Shown: positions 6,717 to 14,517 of the stretch, piece by piece
How positions within the stretch are numbered: position 1 is the first letter of the stretch
How the letters are laid out: every line of letters begins with the position of its first letter
Assembly: GCA_934525325.1 (NCBI GenBank)
Contig: CAKSZE010000022.1
Coordinates: 1 to 25,526 of the forward strand
Direction of reading: 5' to 3'
DNA: 25,526 nucleotides
Source: an uncultured Faecalibacterium sp.
GTDB lineage: Bacteria; Bacillota; Clostridia; Oscillospirales; Ruminococcaceae
Program-made: the position numbers and the translations under genes
Notes under the pieces: model-generated
Told to the model about the DNA's origin: nothing
The model's database searches: none
What the model saw: only the letters and a program-made list of their open reading frames with translations

Positions 6717-9134
6717 TCAGCTGTTTTTCAAGCGCTCTTCCATGCGGCTGTTCAGCACGAGGTTCTTCACGGCCTCCAAGATCACCCGCACAAGGCCGAT
6801 GATCCAGAAGCCCTGCAGTTCCATCACGATGCCGTCCACCATGCCCATGCTGATAGCGCCGTTTGTCATTTTTGCCAGCGCCCGCAGGGGCATATTGTAC
6901 TGGAACAGGATGTTCAGGTCGGGCTTGCCCTTTTTGATGCTGCGGCGCAGCAGCGCGCCCAGCACGGCAGCCGCCAGCCAGCCGATGGGGCTGCGTCCGT
7001 GTCCCATCTCGCCCAGCGTCATGTTGCGGTCGATGTGTACCTTGTTCTCCGGGATAGCATGCCCCAGCAGCGCTTCGAATTCATCATCCGGTACATTCTG
7101 GATATTGGCTGTGCAGTAATGACCCAGCTTTTTGCCCACGTAGGGGTCGGGTGCGCCGGTGCCCGCCACCGTGACGGCGGCAGTCAGACGGATGTCGGCG
7201 CTGGAAGCGCCCACCAGCAGCTGATAGCTGCCGCCCTCCACCTCCCAGCGGTCGGTCTTGACGTTCCAGTAGCGGAACGCCTTGTCGTCCAGCGGGATGG
7301 TGACGGTCTTGCTCTCTCCGGCTTCCAGCTGCACCTTTACAAAGCCCTTCAGTTCCTTGACGGGGCGGAAAATCGTTGCATCCGGCTTTGCCACATACAG
7401 CTGCACCACCTCGGCACCTGCACAGCTGCCGGTGTTGGTGACAGTCAGGCTCACGCCCTTTTCGTCTGCTTTCAGGTCACTGTACGCAAAGCTGGTATAA
7501 CTCAGGCCGTAGCCGAAGGGGAAGGCGGTGGGCACACCGGCAGTGTCGTAGTAGCGGTAGCCCACATACAGGCCCTCGCGGTACTCCACAGTGGGGCCGT
7601 CGCCGCCGAAATGCTCCTTTGCGGGGGTGTCGGCGTAGCTGCGCGCCCAAGTTTCAGCCAGCTTGCCGCAGGGGTTCTGTGCGCCGGTGAGCACCTCGAC
7701 CAGTGCGCCCGCACCGGCCTGACCGCCCAGACAGCCGTAGACCAGCGCCTTGCAGTCCTTGACCCAACCGCTTTCCAGCGAGGAGCCCGCGCTCAGCAGC
7801 ACCACCACGTTGGGGTTTGCCGCCGCCACAGCGGACAGCAGTTCCAGCTGGTTCTCTGCCAGCTTCATGTCGGCGCGGTCGATGCCCTCGCTCTCCTTGA
7901 TCTCGTCCAGACCCATGCACAGCAGCACCACATTGGCGTTCTTTGCCAGCTGCACCGCTTCGGCTTTCAGCGCCTCGTCGGGCTTGCCCTGCCGGTCAAA
8001 GCCCTTGGCGTAGCCGACGCTGTTCAGGCCGCTTTCGGCAAGGCAGTCCAAGAAGGAATCCACCTTGATGGAGTTGACGGCGCTGGAGCCTGCACCCTGA
8101 TAACGGGGGGTCTCGGCAAAGTCACCGATGACCGCCACCTTCTCCCCCTTTGCAAGGGGCAGCAGGCTGTTTTCGTTCTTCAGCAGCACGATGCTCTGGG
8201 CAGCAGCCCGGCGTGCCAGTGCGTGGTGGGCATCGGCATCGAACTTGCCGGGTGCGGCGTCCACCGCCGCCTTGGTGGTGAACACCAGCTCCAGCAGCTC
8301 GTCCAGCCGGGCGTCCACATCCGCTTCGGTGATCTTGCCGGTCTGTACCGCCTTCATCAGCTCCCGGACGGCGTCCCCGCCGGGGGCGGGCATTTCCAGC
8401 GTAGAGCCGTTCTTTACACCCAAGGCATGGTCATTGCTGCCGCCCCAGTCGGTGACCACTGCGCCGTCAAAGCCCCAGTCCCCGCGCAGGATATCCATGA
8501 GCAGGTGGGTGTTCTCGTTGGCGTAGGTGCCGTTGATGAGGTTATAGGCGGACATGATGGTCTTGGGCTGCGCCTCTTTGACCACCATCTCGAAGCCGGT
8601 CAGGTAGATTTCCCGCAGGGTGCGCTCGTCCACGATGGAATCCGAGGCCATGCGGCGCAGCTCCTGACTGTTCACCGCAAAGTGCTTGGGGCAGGCGGCA
8701 ACGCCGTTTTTCTGGATGCCGCGGACGTAGGCCGCAGCCATCTTACCGGCAAGGTAGGGGTCCTCCGAGAAATACTCGAAGTTGCGGCCGCACAGGGGGC
8801 TGCGCTTGATGTTCAGGCCGGGGCCCAGCAGCACCGACACGCCCTGTGCCGCGGCCTCCTCGCCCATGGCTGCGCCCACAGCTTCGCCCAGCGCGGGGTC
8901 CCAGCTGTTGGCCACGGTAGCCGAGGTGGGGAAGCAGGTGGCGGGCACACTGGGGTTCAGGCCCAAATGGTCGGCAGCACCCGCCTGCTTGCGCACGCCG
9001 TTGGGGCCGTCCGACAGGGTAATGGCCGGGATGCCCTTGCCCGGCAGCGCCCGGGTGGTGAACACCGTGCCGCCGCTCAGCAGGGCGCATTTTTGTTCCA
9101 GACTCAGGCTGTTGATGATATCTGTATGTTTCAT
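6717..9134 (-). CDS. Glycoside hydrolase family 3 beta-glycosidase, cytoplasmic, with C-terminal extension
   Basis: The 805-residue product has the standard GH3 order. The TIM-barrel domain (about 1-290) includes KHFAVNSQELRR at about 150-161 and the nucleophile Asp about residue 229 in VVTDWGGSND. The alpha/beta sandwich domain spans about 310-520 and contains VGYRYYDTAG after it. A fibronectin III-like domain (about 560-640) carries AGAEVVQLYV. No signal peptide is present, so it should act inside the cell on imported beta-linked gluco-oligosaccharides or aglycone conjugates. The last roughly 150 residues (from about VGKKLGHYC) lie outside these domains and include amphipathic or hydrophobic stretches (PIGWLAAAVLGALL, FWIIGLVRVILEAV) that may touch the membrane. 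The ATG is preceded by AGAGG. No strong own promoter was seen, so expression may depend on readthrough from the upstream GH3. Confidence 0.92.
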   Translation of the reverse strand: MKHTDIINSLSLEQKCALLSGGTVFTTRALPGKGIPAITLSDGPNGVRKQAGAADHLGLNPSVPATCFPTSATVANSWDPALGEAVGAAMGEEAAAQGVSVLLGPGLNIKRSPLCGRNFEYFSEDPYLAGKMAAAYVRGIQKNGVAACPKHFAVNSQELRRMASDSIVDERTLREIYLTGFEMVVKEAQPKTIMSAYNLINGTYANENTHLLMDILRGDWGFDGAVVTDWGGSNDHALGVKNGSTLEMPAPGGDAVRELMKAVQTGKITEADVDARLDELLELVFTTKAAVDAAPGKFDADAHHALARRAAAQSIVLLKNENSLLPLAKGEKVAVIGDFAETPRYQGAGSSAVNSIKVDSFLDCLAESGLNSVGYAKGFDRQGKPDEALKAEAVQLAKNANVVLLCMGLDEIKESEGIDRADMKLAENQLELLSAVAAANPNVVVLLSAGSSLESGWVKDCKALVYGCLGGQAGAGALVEVLTGAQNPCGKLAETWARSYADTPAKEHFGGDGPTVEYREGLYVGYRYYDTAGVPTAFPFGYGLSYTSFAYSDLKADEKGVSLTVTNTGSCAGAEVVQLYVAKPDATIFRPVKELKGFVKVQLEAGESKTVTIPLDDKAFRYWNVKTDRWEVEGGSYQLLVGASSADIRLTAAVTVAGTGAPDPYVGKKLGHYCTANIQNVPDDEFEALLGHAIPENKVHIDRNMTLGEMGHGRSPIGWLAAAVLGALLRRSIKKGKPDLNILFQYNMPLRALAKMTNGAISMGMVDGIVMELQGFWIIGLVRVILEAVKNLVLNSRMEERLKNS

Positions 9135-9165
9135 GGCATTTTCCTCTTTGCCTTTTCAAATCCAG

Positions 9166-9200
9166 AAAAGGCCCGCTGTTTTTTACGCAGCGGGCCTTTT
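9166..9200 (-). terminator. Hairpin terminator between the two GH3 genes
   Basis: AAAAGGCCCGCTG pairs with CAGCGGGCCTTTT (13 bp) around a 9-nt loop and has T runs on both strands. It lies 51 nt past the stop of the 952-residue GH3. With no clear promoter between it and the next gene, it probably attenuates rather than fully stops minus-strand transcription. Confidence 0.75.
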
Positions 9201-9250
9201 ATCTGGTTTCAGTTCAGGTGCTGCATCCGTTCAGAATGTCTTTCCCAAAA

Positions 9251-12109
9251 TCAGGCGTTGACTTCCTCTTCCTTGCGCTTTGCATAGCCCTTTTTGACCA
9301 CCAGAACTTCCAGTGCGATCAGAGCGGCTGCCAGTACAACATCCACACCGATCATCACCTTTTCCCAACCGGGCATACCGGGGTTCAGGTTCTCGGGGTA
9401 GTAAGCACGGGAGTTTGCCACAGTGTACAGGATGTTCTTGCAGGCCTGACGTGCGGACACCAGAGCGGTAGCGCTGGTGGTATCGGTCAGGTGGTTGGTC
9501 TCGGTGTCGTAGTTGACCAGGCAGAAGTCGCCGCCGTTGCGGATCAGGCGGTCAGAATCCTGATAGCCGTACACACCGTAGTAGTCGGTCAGAACCATGC
9601 CCACGAAGCCCCACTCGCCGCGCAGAACATCGTTCAGCAGGGTAGAGCAGTTGCCGGCGTAGGTGTTGCCGATGTAGTTGAAGGAGGACATGGCAGCGTG
9701 GCAGTCAGCTGCCTTGACACACTCCTCAAAGGGCTTCAGGTAGATCTCACGGATGGCCTGCTCGGTGGACCAGGTGCAGAGCATACCGTAGCGGTTGGTC
9801 TCCTGGTCGTTGAGGGCAAAGTGCTTCATGAAGGCGTAAACGCCCTGCTCCTGAGCGCCCATGATGGCGTTGGAAGCCATCGCACCGGACAGTACGCCGT
9901 CCTCAGCGTAATACTCGAAGTTACGGCCTGCAAAGGCAGAGCGGTGGATGTTCATAGCCGGTGCGTACCAGCCGGAAACATTCATGTCGTCGGCCATCTT
10001 GCCGATGGAGGTGCCGAAGTCGTGGGCCAGCTCGGTGTTCCAGGTGGCTGCGATCATCACAGCGGAGGGGAAGCCGATGGAACCCTGCCGGGTGAAGTTG
10101 TTGTTGATAGAGGCAGGACCGTCGCAGTCGATGGCCTGCACCTTGCCGATGGAATCCACTGCCGCAGTCTGGAAGCCGCCCAGAGCAATGAGCTTGTCCA
10201 TGTCAGAGACAGTGAGCTGATCCAGGAAGGTATCCCACTGGGCGTCGTTGTAATCCACGCCCACCATATCCTCCAGCTTCAGGCCGTTCTTGGCACCGGT
10301 GGTGGGGGCCACGTCGTCGGCGTTGTTGAAGTCCTCGGGGTTCCAGTTGGAGTTGTTGTAGAAGGTAGCCTTAGCCTCTGCCGGCAGCTCGAAGTCTGCG
10401 GGAGCAGCGGTAGCCTCGGCGTAGTTGGCAAAGCCGTTTGCGCGGGACAGGTAGGTCACATTGCCCTCGGCAAAGCCGAACTTGTTGTCAGCGACCTCCA
10501 CATCGCTCTCACGCTTGTTGGAAGCGTCGTAGACGATGTCGGAAGCCACATTGTAGACCTTGGAATCCAGAACGGTGTGGGAGTCGGCGTTGATGCTGAT
10601 GACGTAATCGCCCTTTTCCAGCACATAGCAGCCCTTGCCGTAGGTGTCGTAGGAGGCCATATCCTCGGCTTTGAAGGTAACGGTGACGTTCTCGGATGCG
10701 CCGGGAGCCAGCTCAGAAGTCTTTGCAAAGCCGATCAGGTTTGCAGAAGCCTTCTCGATGCCGCCGTTGGTGTACGGAGGATTATAGTAGACCTCCACGA
10801 CCTCCTTACCGGAGGCAGAACCGGTGTTGGTGACGGTGACATCCACAGTGATGGTGCCGTCAGCCTCGGTAACGCTGTTCAGGGTCTGGGTGAAGGTGGT
10901 GTAGCTCAGGCCGCGGCCGAAGGGATACACCACAGTCTTGTCGTAGTCGATGAGACCCTCGGCGGCGGCAGTCTCGTAGAACTTGTAGCCCACATAGATG
11001 CCTTCCACATAGTTCACGAAAGCAGGGATGGTGTCGGTGCCAAAGGCGTTGGCCTTGAACTCATCCATGTTGGTGTAGGTGAAGTTGCCAAAGTTGTTCG
11101 CAGTGGGGGTCTGGGTCAGGTCGTACACAAAGGTATCGATGGTACGGCCGGAGGGGTTCACATCACCGCAGAGGATGGAGCCCAGTGCGTTGAAGCCGCT
11201 CTGGCCGGTGCCGGCGCACCAGATAACGCTCTTGATCTGGCTGTAGTCCTTGACCCAGCCCAGCTCCATGGCGTTGGCACTGTTGTAGACCACAACGACC
11301 TTATCAAAGTTCTTGCAGACCAGATCGATCATGTCCTTCTCGGTCTTGGACAGCTGCAGGTAGTGGTCGCCGGGCTCAAAGTCATTGTAGCTGTGGCCTG
11401 CGTCGTAGGTGACCTGAGACACATCGGTGGGCAGGTCAGCACCCTCGCCGCCCACGCGGGTGATGACTACCATGGCGGTATCAGAGAAAGCCTTGGCGTT
11501 GTTCATCATCTCGTCGGTGTACTGTGCAGCCTCCGGCTCCGGCAGGGTCCAGTCCTGAGCGAACATACCCACCTCCGGGCGGTCAGCACGGTAAGAGGTG
11601 TAGAAGTCGCTCAGCTCAGTATTCAGCTCAAAGCCGGCGTTCTTCAGGCCCTCCAGCAGGGTAACGGTGGGGTAGGCGTCGGACAGCGCACCGGAACCGG
11701 TGCCGCCGTAGCAGGGGTTGGTGGAAGCCCAGCCAAAAACGTTCAGCTTGCTGTTCTTGGCCATGGGCAGGGTGCCGTCGTTATCCAGCAGGACGATGCC
11801 TTCATCGGCAATGTTCTCGCACAGCTGGGTAGCGGATGCCACGTTCTCCTCGCTGACCTTGCCGTTGCCGGTGGCAAGGGTGACCATGGAGTACATGGGG
11901 CCGGTCAGGATCAGGTTCACGGTAATGGCCAGTGCCAGCACCATGCCCAGACCCGCCTGCCAGCGGATCAGATACTTTTTGGACTTGCTCTGCTTACGGC
12001 AGGCGATCATGACTGCGATCAGCAGAACTGCTACGACACCAAAGCCGATCAACTGCGATTTGATCGAGTTGAGGACCTTGATGACGTCATCCATATTGAT
12101 GGACAACAT
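9251..12109 (-). CDS. Membrane-anchored GH3 beta-glycosidase with permuted domain order
   Basis: The 952-residue product has GH3 domains in reversed order. Two N-terminal membrane helices (about 18-36 and 52-72) are followed by the GH3 C-terminal sandwich domain (about 95-340, starting CENIADEGIVLLDNDGTLPM), a fibronectin III-like domain (about 400-490, GSASGKEVVEVYY) and the TIM-barrel domain (about 615-880). The barrel carries KHFALNDQETNRYG and the nucleophile Asp about residue 842 in VLTDYYG. A third helix lies at about 918-938, with a positively charged tail. Positive charges between helices 1 and 2 and after helix 3 predict the catalytic part outside the cell, tethered at both ends. Domain-inverted GH3 enzymes are known from Ruminococcus albus and Butyrivibrio. 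The substrate is probably a beta-glucoside or beta-xyloside. AAGGAGGAG precedes the ATG. Confidence 0.9.
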   Translation of the reverse strand: MLSINMDDVIKVLNSIKSQLIGFGVVAVLLIAVMIACRKQSKSKKYLIRWQAGLGMVLALAITVNLILTGPMYSMVTLATGNGKVSEENVASATQLCENIADEGIVLLDNDGTLPMAKNSKLNVFGWASTNPCYGGTGSGALSDAYPTVTLLEGLKNAGFELNTELSDFYTSYRADRPEVGMFAQDWTLPEPEAAQYTDEMMNNAKAFSDTAMVVITRVGGEGADLPTDVSQVTYDAGHSYNDFEPGDHYLQLSKTEKDMIDLVCKNFDKVVVVYNSANAMELGWVKDYSQIKSVIWCAGTGQSGFNALGSILCGDVNPSGRTIDTFVYDLTQTPTANNFGNFTYTNMDEFKANAFGTDTIPAFVNYVEGIYVGYKFYETAAAEGLIDYDKTVVYPFGRGLSYTTFTQTLNSVTEADGTITVDVTVTNTGSASGKEVVEVYYNPPYTNGGIEKASANLIGFAKTSELAPGASENVTVTFKAEDMASYDTYGKGCYVLEKGDYVISINADSHTVLDSKVYNVASDIVYDASNKRESDVEVADNKFGFAEGNVTYLSRANGFANYAEATAAPADFELPAEAKATFYNNSNWNPEDFNNADDVAPTTGAKNGLKLEDMVGVDYNDAQWDTFLDQLTVSDMDKLIALGGFQTAAVDSIGKVQAIDCDGPASINNNFTRQGSIGFPSAVMIAATWNTELAHDFGTSIGKMADDMNVSGWYAPAMNIHRSAFAGRNFEYYAEDGVLSGAMASNAIMGAQEQGVYAFMKHFALNDQETNRYGMLCTWSTEQAIREIYLKPFEECVKAADCHAAMSSFNYIGNTYAGNCSTLLNDVLRGEWGFVGMVLTDYYGVYGYQDSDRLIRNGGDFCLVNYDTETNHLTDTTSATALVSARQACKNILYTVANSRAYYPENLNPGMPGWEKVMIGVDVVLAAALIALEVLVVKKGYAKRKEEEVNA

Positions 12110-12144
12110 AGTTTTCTCCTCCTTGTTTTGTCGAATCGGACAAC

Positions 12145-12162
12145 GGCGGGGACACCCCCGCC
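12145..12162 (-). other. GC-rich stem-loop near the 5' end of the GH3 transcript
   Basis: GGCGGGG-GTGT-CCCCGCC on the minus strand, a perfect 7-bp stem just downstream of the predicted start. It could stabilise the mRNA 5' end or act as a regulator site. No T run follows, so it is not a terminator. Confidence 0.45.
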
Positions 12163-12173
12163 AGCTTGGCTTT

Positions 12174-12204
12174 ATGATACCAGAAATTGCCGGAGAATTT
12201 TCAA
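12174..12204 (-). promoter_or_regulatory. Probable promoter of the membrane-anchored GH3 gene (extended -10)
   Basis: Minus strand TGGTATCAT gives an extended -10 (TATCAT at 12174-12179). TTGAAA at 12199-12204 is a possible -35 at a long 19-bp spacing. The leader would be about 58 nt and contains the GC-rich stem-loop. Confidence 0.5.
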
Positions 12205-12270
12205 TTTGTTCACAAACTGTCGTTCTAGACGCATAATTTGCAAAAGTTACAAGATGGTTTCAAATTTTAT

Positions 12271-12311
12271 TGTGCACATACACAAATATTGCTGCATTGT
12301 ATTTGTGCACC
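12271..12311. promoter_or_regulatory. Inverted repeat upstream of the GH3 promoter, possible operator
   Basis: CACAAATA and TATTTGTG (outer bases GTGCAC on both sides) are separated by 11 bp, in the AT-rich gap between the sensor kinase stop and the GH3 promoter. It could bind a regulator or be a weak bidirectional end signal. No regulator can be assigned. Confidence 0.3.
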
Positions 12312-12355
12312 CTGCCAGACAACAAAAAACAGCAGGGAACACCTGCCGTAAAAAA

Positions 12356-13630
12356 TCATTTGTTTTTGGGCAGCGGAAATAAGATCCGCAGGGTGCACCA
12401 GTTGTTTTCCCAGTGCAGCGTCATGCTGCCGCCGTGCTGCTGCGCAGTGGTGCGGACGCTTTTCAGATCTGACCCCTGCTTTGGCAGACCGTCCGCATCC
12501 AGTGCGGGAGCTGTCTCTGTATAATGCTCGAACCGCAGCATGGCAAAGCCGCCCTGACTGTACACCGCCACCTTGATGAGCCGCTTTTCGGGGTCCGGCT
12601 CGGCGCGGACGGCGGCAATGGCGTTATCCAGCGCCACGCCCACGATGGTGCACAGCTCCCGGATGGTGAGAAAGCCCAGCATCCTGCCGTCCGCCACGCT
12701 GGTGATGGTGATGTTCTCCTGCTGGCATTCCATGGTCTTGGCGGTAAGCAGGGTATCCAGCACCGGGTTGCCGGTCTTGTTCTCGGCCTCGTACTGGCGG
12801 ATGTTCTGCTCCATGGCGGCGATAGCAGCGTTCTGCTTGGTCTGGTCCTGCTCCTCCCGGATGCGGGCAAGCTGGACTTTCAGCTCATGGTACCGCCGGT
12901 TGATGAGGTTGATTCCCTCTTTGCTGCGCTTATACTGCTCATACTGGCGGTGCAGCACCTCGTCCATGGCGGCAAGTTCGCTGTGCAAAGCGTTCTCCCG
13001 CAGCTGCTCGTGCTGCACGGATAAGATCAGCACGCCGGAAAAATCCACCAGCGTGCGGATGGAAAAGATGCTCATGTTGATATCGCTGCCCGGCAGAAAA
13101 CCCAGATTGCTCACCGCAAAGGCGGTCAGCGCCAGCATGACCGCCGTCAGGGCGGCGCTGCCGCTGATCTGCAGATGGCTGGCGGGCTGGGGGCTGATAT
13201 GCAGCCAATAGCACATCCCCCCGAACAGCGCCCCGTACACCAGCGCCAGCAGCAACAGGGAAAGCGGCTCCCATGGGCTGCGGGCAGGCCAGAGGGCGCA
13301 GTGCAGCTGCCACTCCACGCTGGCGGCAAGCTCTGCCAGAATGAACGCCCGGGCACAGTGGTACCCGGCTTCCAGCAGGGTGATGTTCCACATGCCCCAT
13401 AGATATAGGTAGGAAAACCCGATCGCCGTTGTCATGCAGGGGATCCAGAGCCCGCCGGGCACATCGCCTGTCAGCCCCAGAAAGGCGGACAGCACCGCCG
13501 CCCACAGCAGGGTGATGCCCACGGTAACTTCCTTGGAAAACCGGGGCGCAAGCGCCGGTGTAAACAGCAGCACCGCCAGACACTCGGCAAAGGCAGTGTA
13601 CAGCCGGGGGATATCTGGCAGCGCGGTCAT
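12356..13630 (-). CDS. AgrC-like GHKL sensor histidine kinase
   Basis: The 424-residue product has about six N-terminal membrane helices (residues 8-200), a charged coiled-coil linker (about 205-255), an H-box with the candidate phospho-acceptor His in INRRYHELKVQLARIRE, and a GHKL ATPase domain. The ATPase has the N-box VALDNAIAAVRA and a degenerate G-box region (GSDLKSVRTTAQQHGGS) typical of the AgrC/ComD class. These kinases sense peptides or other extracellular signals and phosphorylate LytTR-type regulators. Its ATG overlaps the regulator's TGA as ATGA, and GGAGG lies in the end of the regulator gene, so translation is coupled. No AgrB/AgrD pair is visible nearby, so the signal is unknown. 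Confidence 0.88.
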   Translation of the reverse strand: MTALPDIPRLYTAFAECLAVLLFTPALAPRFSKEVTVGITLLWAAVLSAFLGLTGDVPGGLWIPCMTTAIGFSYLYLWGMWNITLLEAGYHCARAFILAELAASVEWQLHCALWPARSPWEPLSLLLLALVYGALFGGMCYWLHISPQPASHLQISGSAALTAVMLALTAFAVSNLGFLPGSDINMSIFSIRTLVDFSGVLILSVQHEQLRENALHSELAAMDEVLHRQYEQYKRSKEGINLINRRYHELKVQLARIREEQDQTKQNAAIAAMEQNIRQYEAENKTGNPVLDTLLTAKTMECQQENITITSVADGRMLGFLTIRELCTIVGVALDNAIAAVRAEPDPEKRLIKVAVYSQGGFAMLRFEHYTETAPALDADGLPKQGSDLKSVRTTAQQHGGSMTLHWENNWCTLRILFPLPKNK

Positions 13631-14337
13631 GAGCCCTCACCTCCGATGTAGTCGGTCAGTGCGGCAAGAAAGGTCTTGCGCTTGGGGCGGCTGACCTGCA
13701 GCTCGCAGGGACCCACCTGTACGGTGCTCTGCCGCAGCTCCCGCACCTGTGCCAGATTGACAAGGTAGCCGCTGTTGCACCGGGCAAAGGGGCAGTCTGC
13801 CAGCTTTTCCTCAAAGGTCTTGAGCGCACCGGGGGCAGAAAAATCGCCCTCATCGGTGTAAAAGTGCACCCGGTGCCCCTCGCTTTCCAAGTAATAGATG
13901 CTGGCAGTGTCCAGCCGCCGCAGCCCGCCCTCCACCGGCACGGTCAGGTAGTGCTTTGCCCGCTTTTCCAGCCGGGAAACGGCCTTGAGCAGCTGCTGCG
14001 AAAAGGCAAAGTAGGGCACCGGTTTCAGCACATAGTCCAGCGCCCCCACCGAGTAGCCCCGGATGGCGTACTGCGCCATATTGGTGATGAAGATCAGGAT
14101 GACGTCTGCATCCATCCGCCGGATGCGCTCTGCCGTGGTCATGCCGTCCAGATGCTTCATTTCCACATCCAGAAAAATAATATCGTAGACCGCGCGGTAG
14201 TTGTCCAGAATATCCACCCCGTCCGCAAAGACCGATACCTCAAATTCTGTCCCGTACTGCCGGGTATACCGCCGGATGTACTCCTGCAATACCCCCTGCA
14301 CCTCCGCGTCGTCCTCTACGATCGCTACCCGGATCAT
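13627..14337 (-). CDS. LytTR-family response regulator (AgrA-like)
   Basis: The 236-residue product starts MIRVAIVEDD (acidic pocket E8, D9, D10) and has a receiver domain with phospho-acceptor D57 in IIFLDVEM, Thr in IFITN and Lys in VLKPV. A C-terminal LytTR DNA-binding domain (about 130-232) includes IYYLESEGHRVHFYT and CNSGYLVNL. A longer frame opens at 14394, but the ATG at 14337 has GGGAGG six bases upstream, while the longer start lies inside the promoter region. It is the first gene of the two-component operon. LytTR proteins bind pairs of direct repeats; no target site could be assigned, although the adjacent GH3 cluster is a plausible target. Confidence 0.93.
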   Translation of the reverse strand: MIRVAIVEDDAEVQGVLQEYIRRYTRQYGTEFEVSVFADGVDILDNYRAVYDIIFLDVEMKHLDGMTTAERIRRMDADVILIFITNMAQYAIRGYSVGALDYVLKPVPYFAFSQQLLKAVSRLEKRAKHYLTVPVEGGLRRLDTASIYYLESEGHRVHFYTDEGDFSAPGALKTFEEKLADCPFARCNSGYLVNLAQVRELRQSTVQVGPCELQVSRPKRKTFLAALTDYIGGEGS

Positions 14338-14382
14338 GACCGCACCTCCCTTACCACACCTTTGTGGAACTGTTACGGCTCT

Positions 14383-14412
14383 ATTATAGCGCAATCACGT
14401 CCGGTTTGCCAA
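14383..14412 (-). promoter_or_regulatory. Probable promoter of the two-component operon
   Basis: Minus strand TTGGCA (14407-14412), 18-bp spacer, TATAAT (14383-14388). It leaves a leader of about 40 nt before the regulator ATG. Confidence 0.75.
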
Positions 14413-14425
14413 GGGGCATCCGCAC

Positions 14426-14461
14426 AAAGGGCAGGGCAGCCCACAGGCCGCCCTGCCCTTT
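14426..14461 (-). terminator. Terminator hairpin at the end of the amino acid transport operon
   Basis: A perfect 12-bp stem (AAAGGGCAGGGC with GCCCTGCCCTTT) around a 12-nt loop lies 56 nt past the C-S lyase stop. The T tract after the minus-strand stem is short, so termination may be partial. It also insulates the promoter at 14383-14412. Confidence 0.65.
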
Positions 14462-14517
14462 GCAGTTTCGGGGGAGGATATCAGGTTTTTATCGGATGAC
14501 TGCGGCATCCGGGCCGT

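Noticed and set aside
9218..12382. A 1054-codon plus-strand frame opposite the membrane-anchored GH3
   Set aside because: Antisense shadow, rich in Val/Gly/His/Gln as expected from the complement of GC-rich codons, with no motifs and no start signal.
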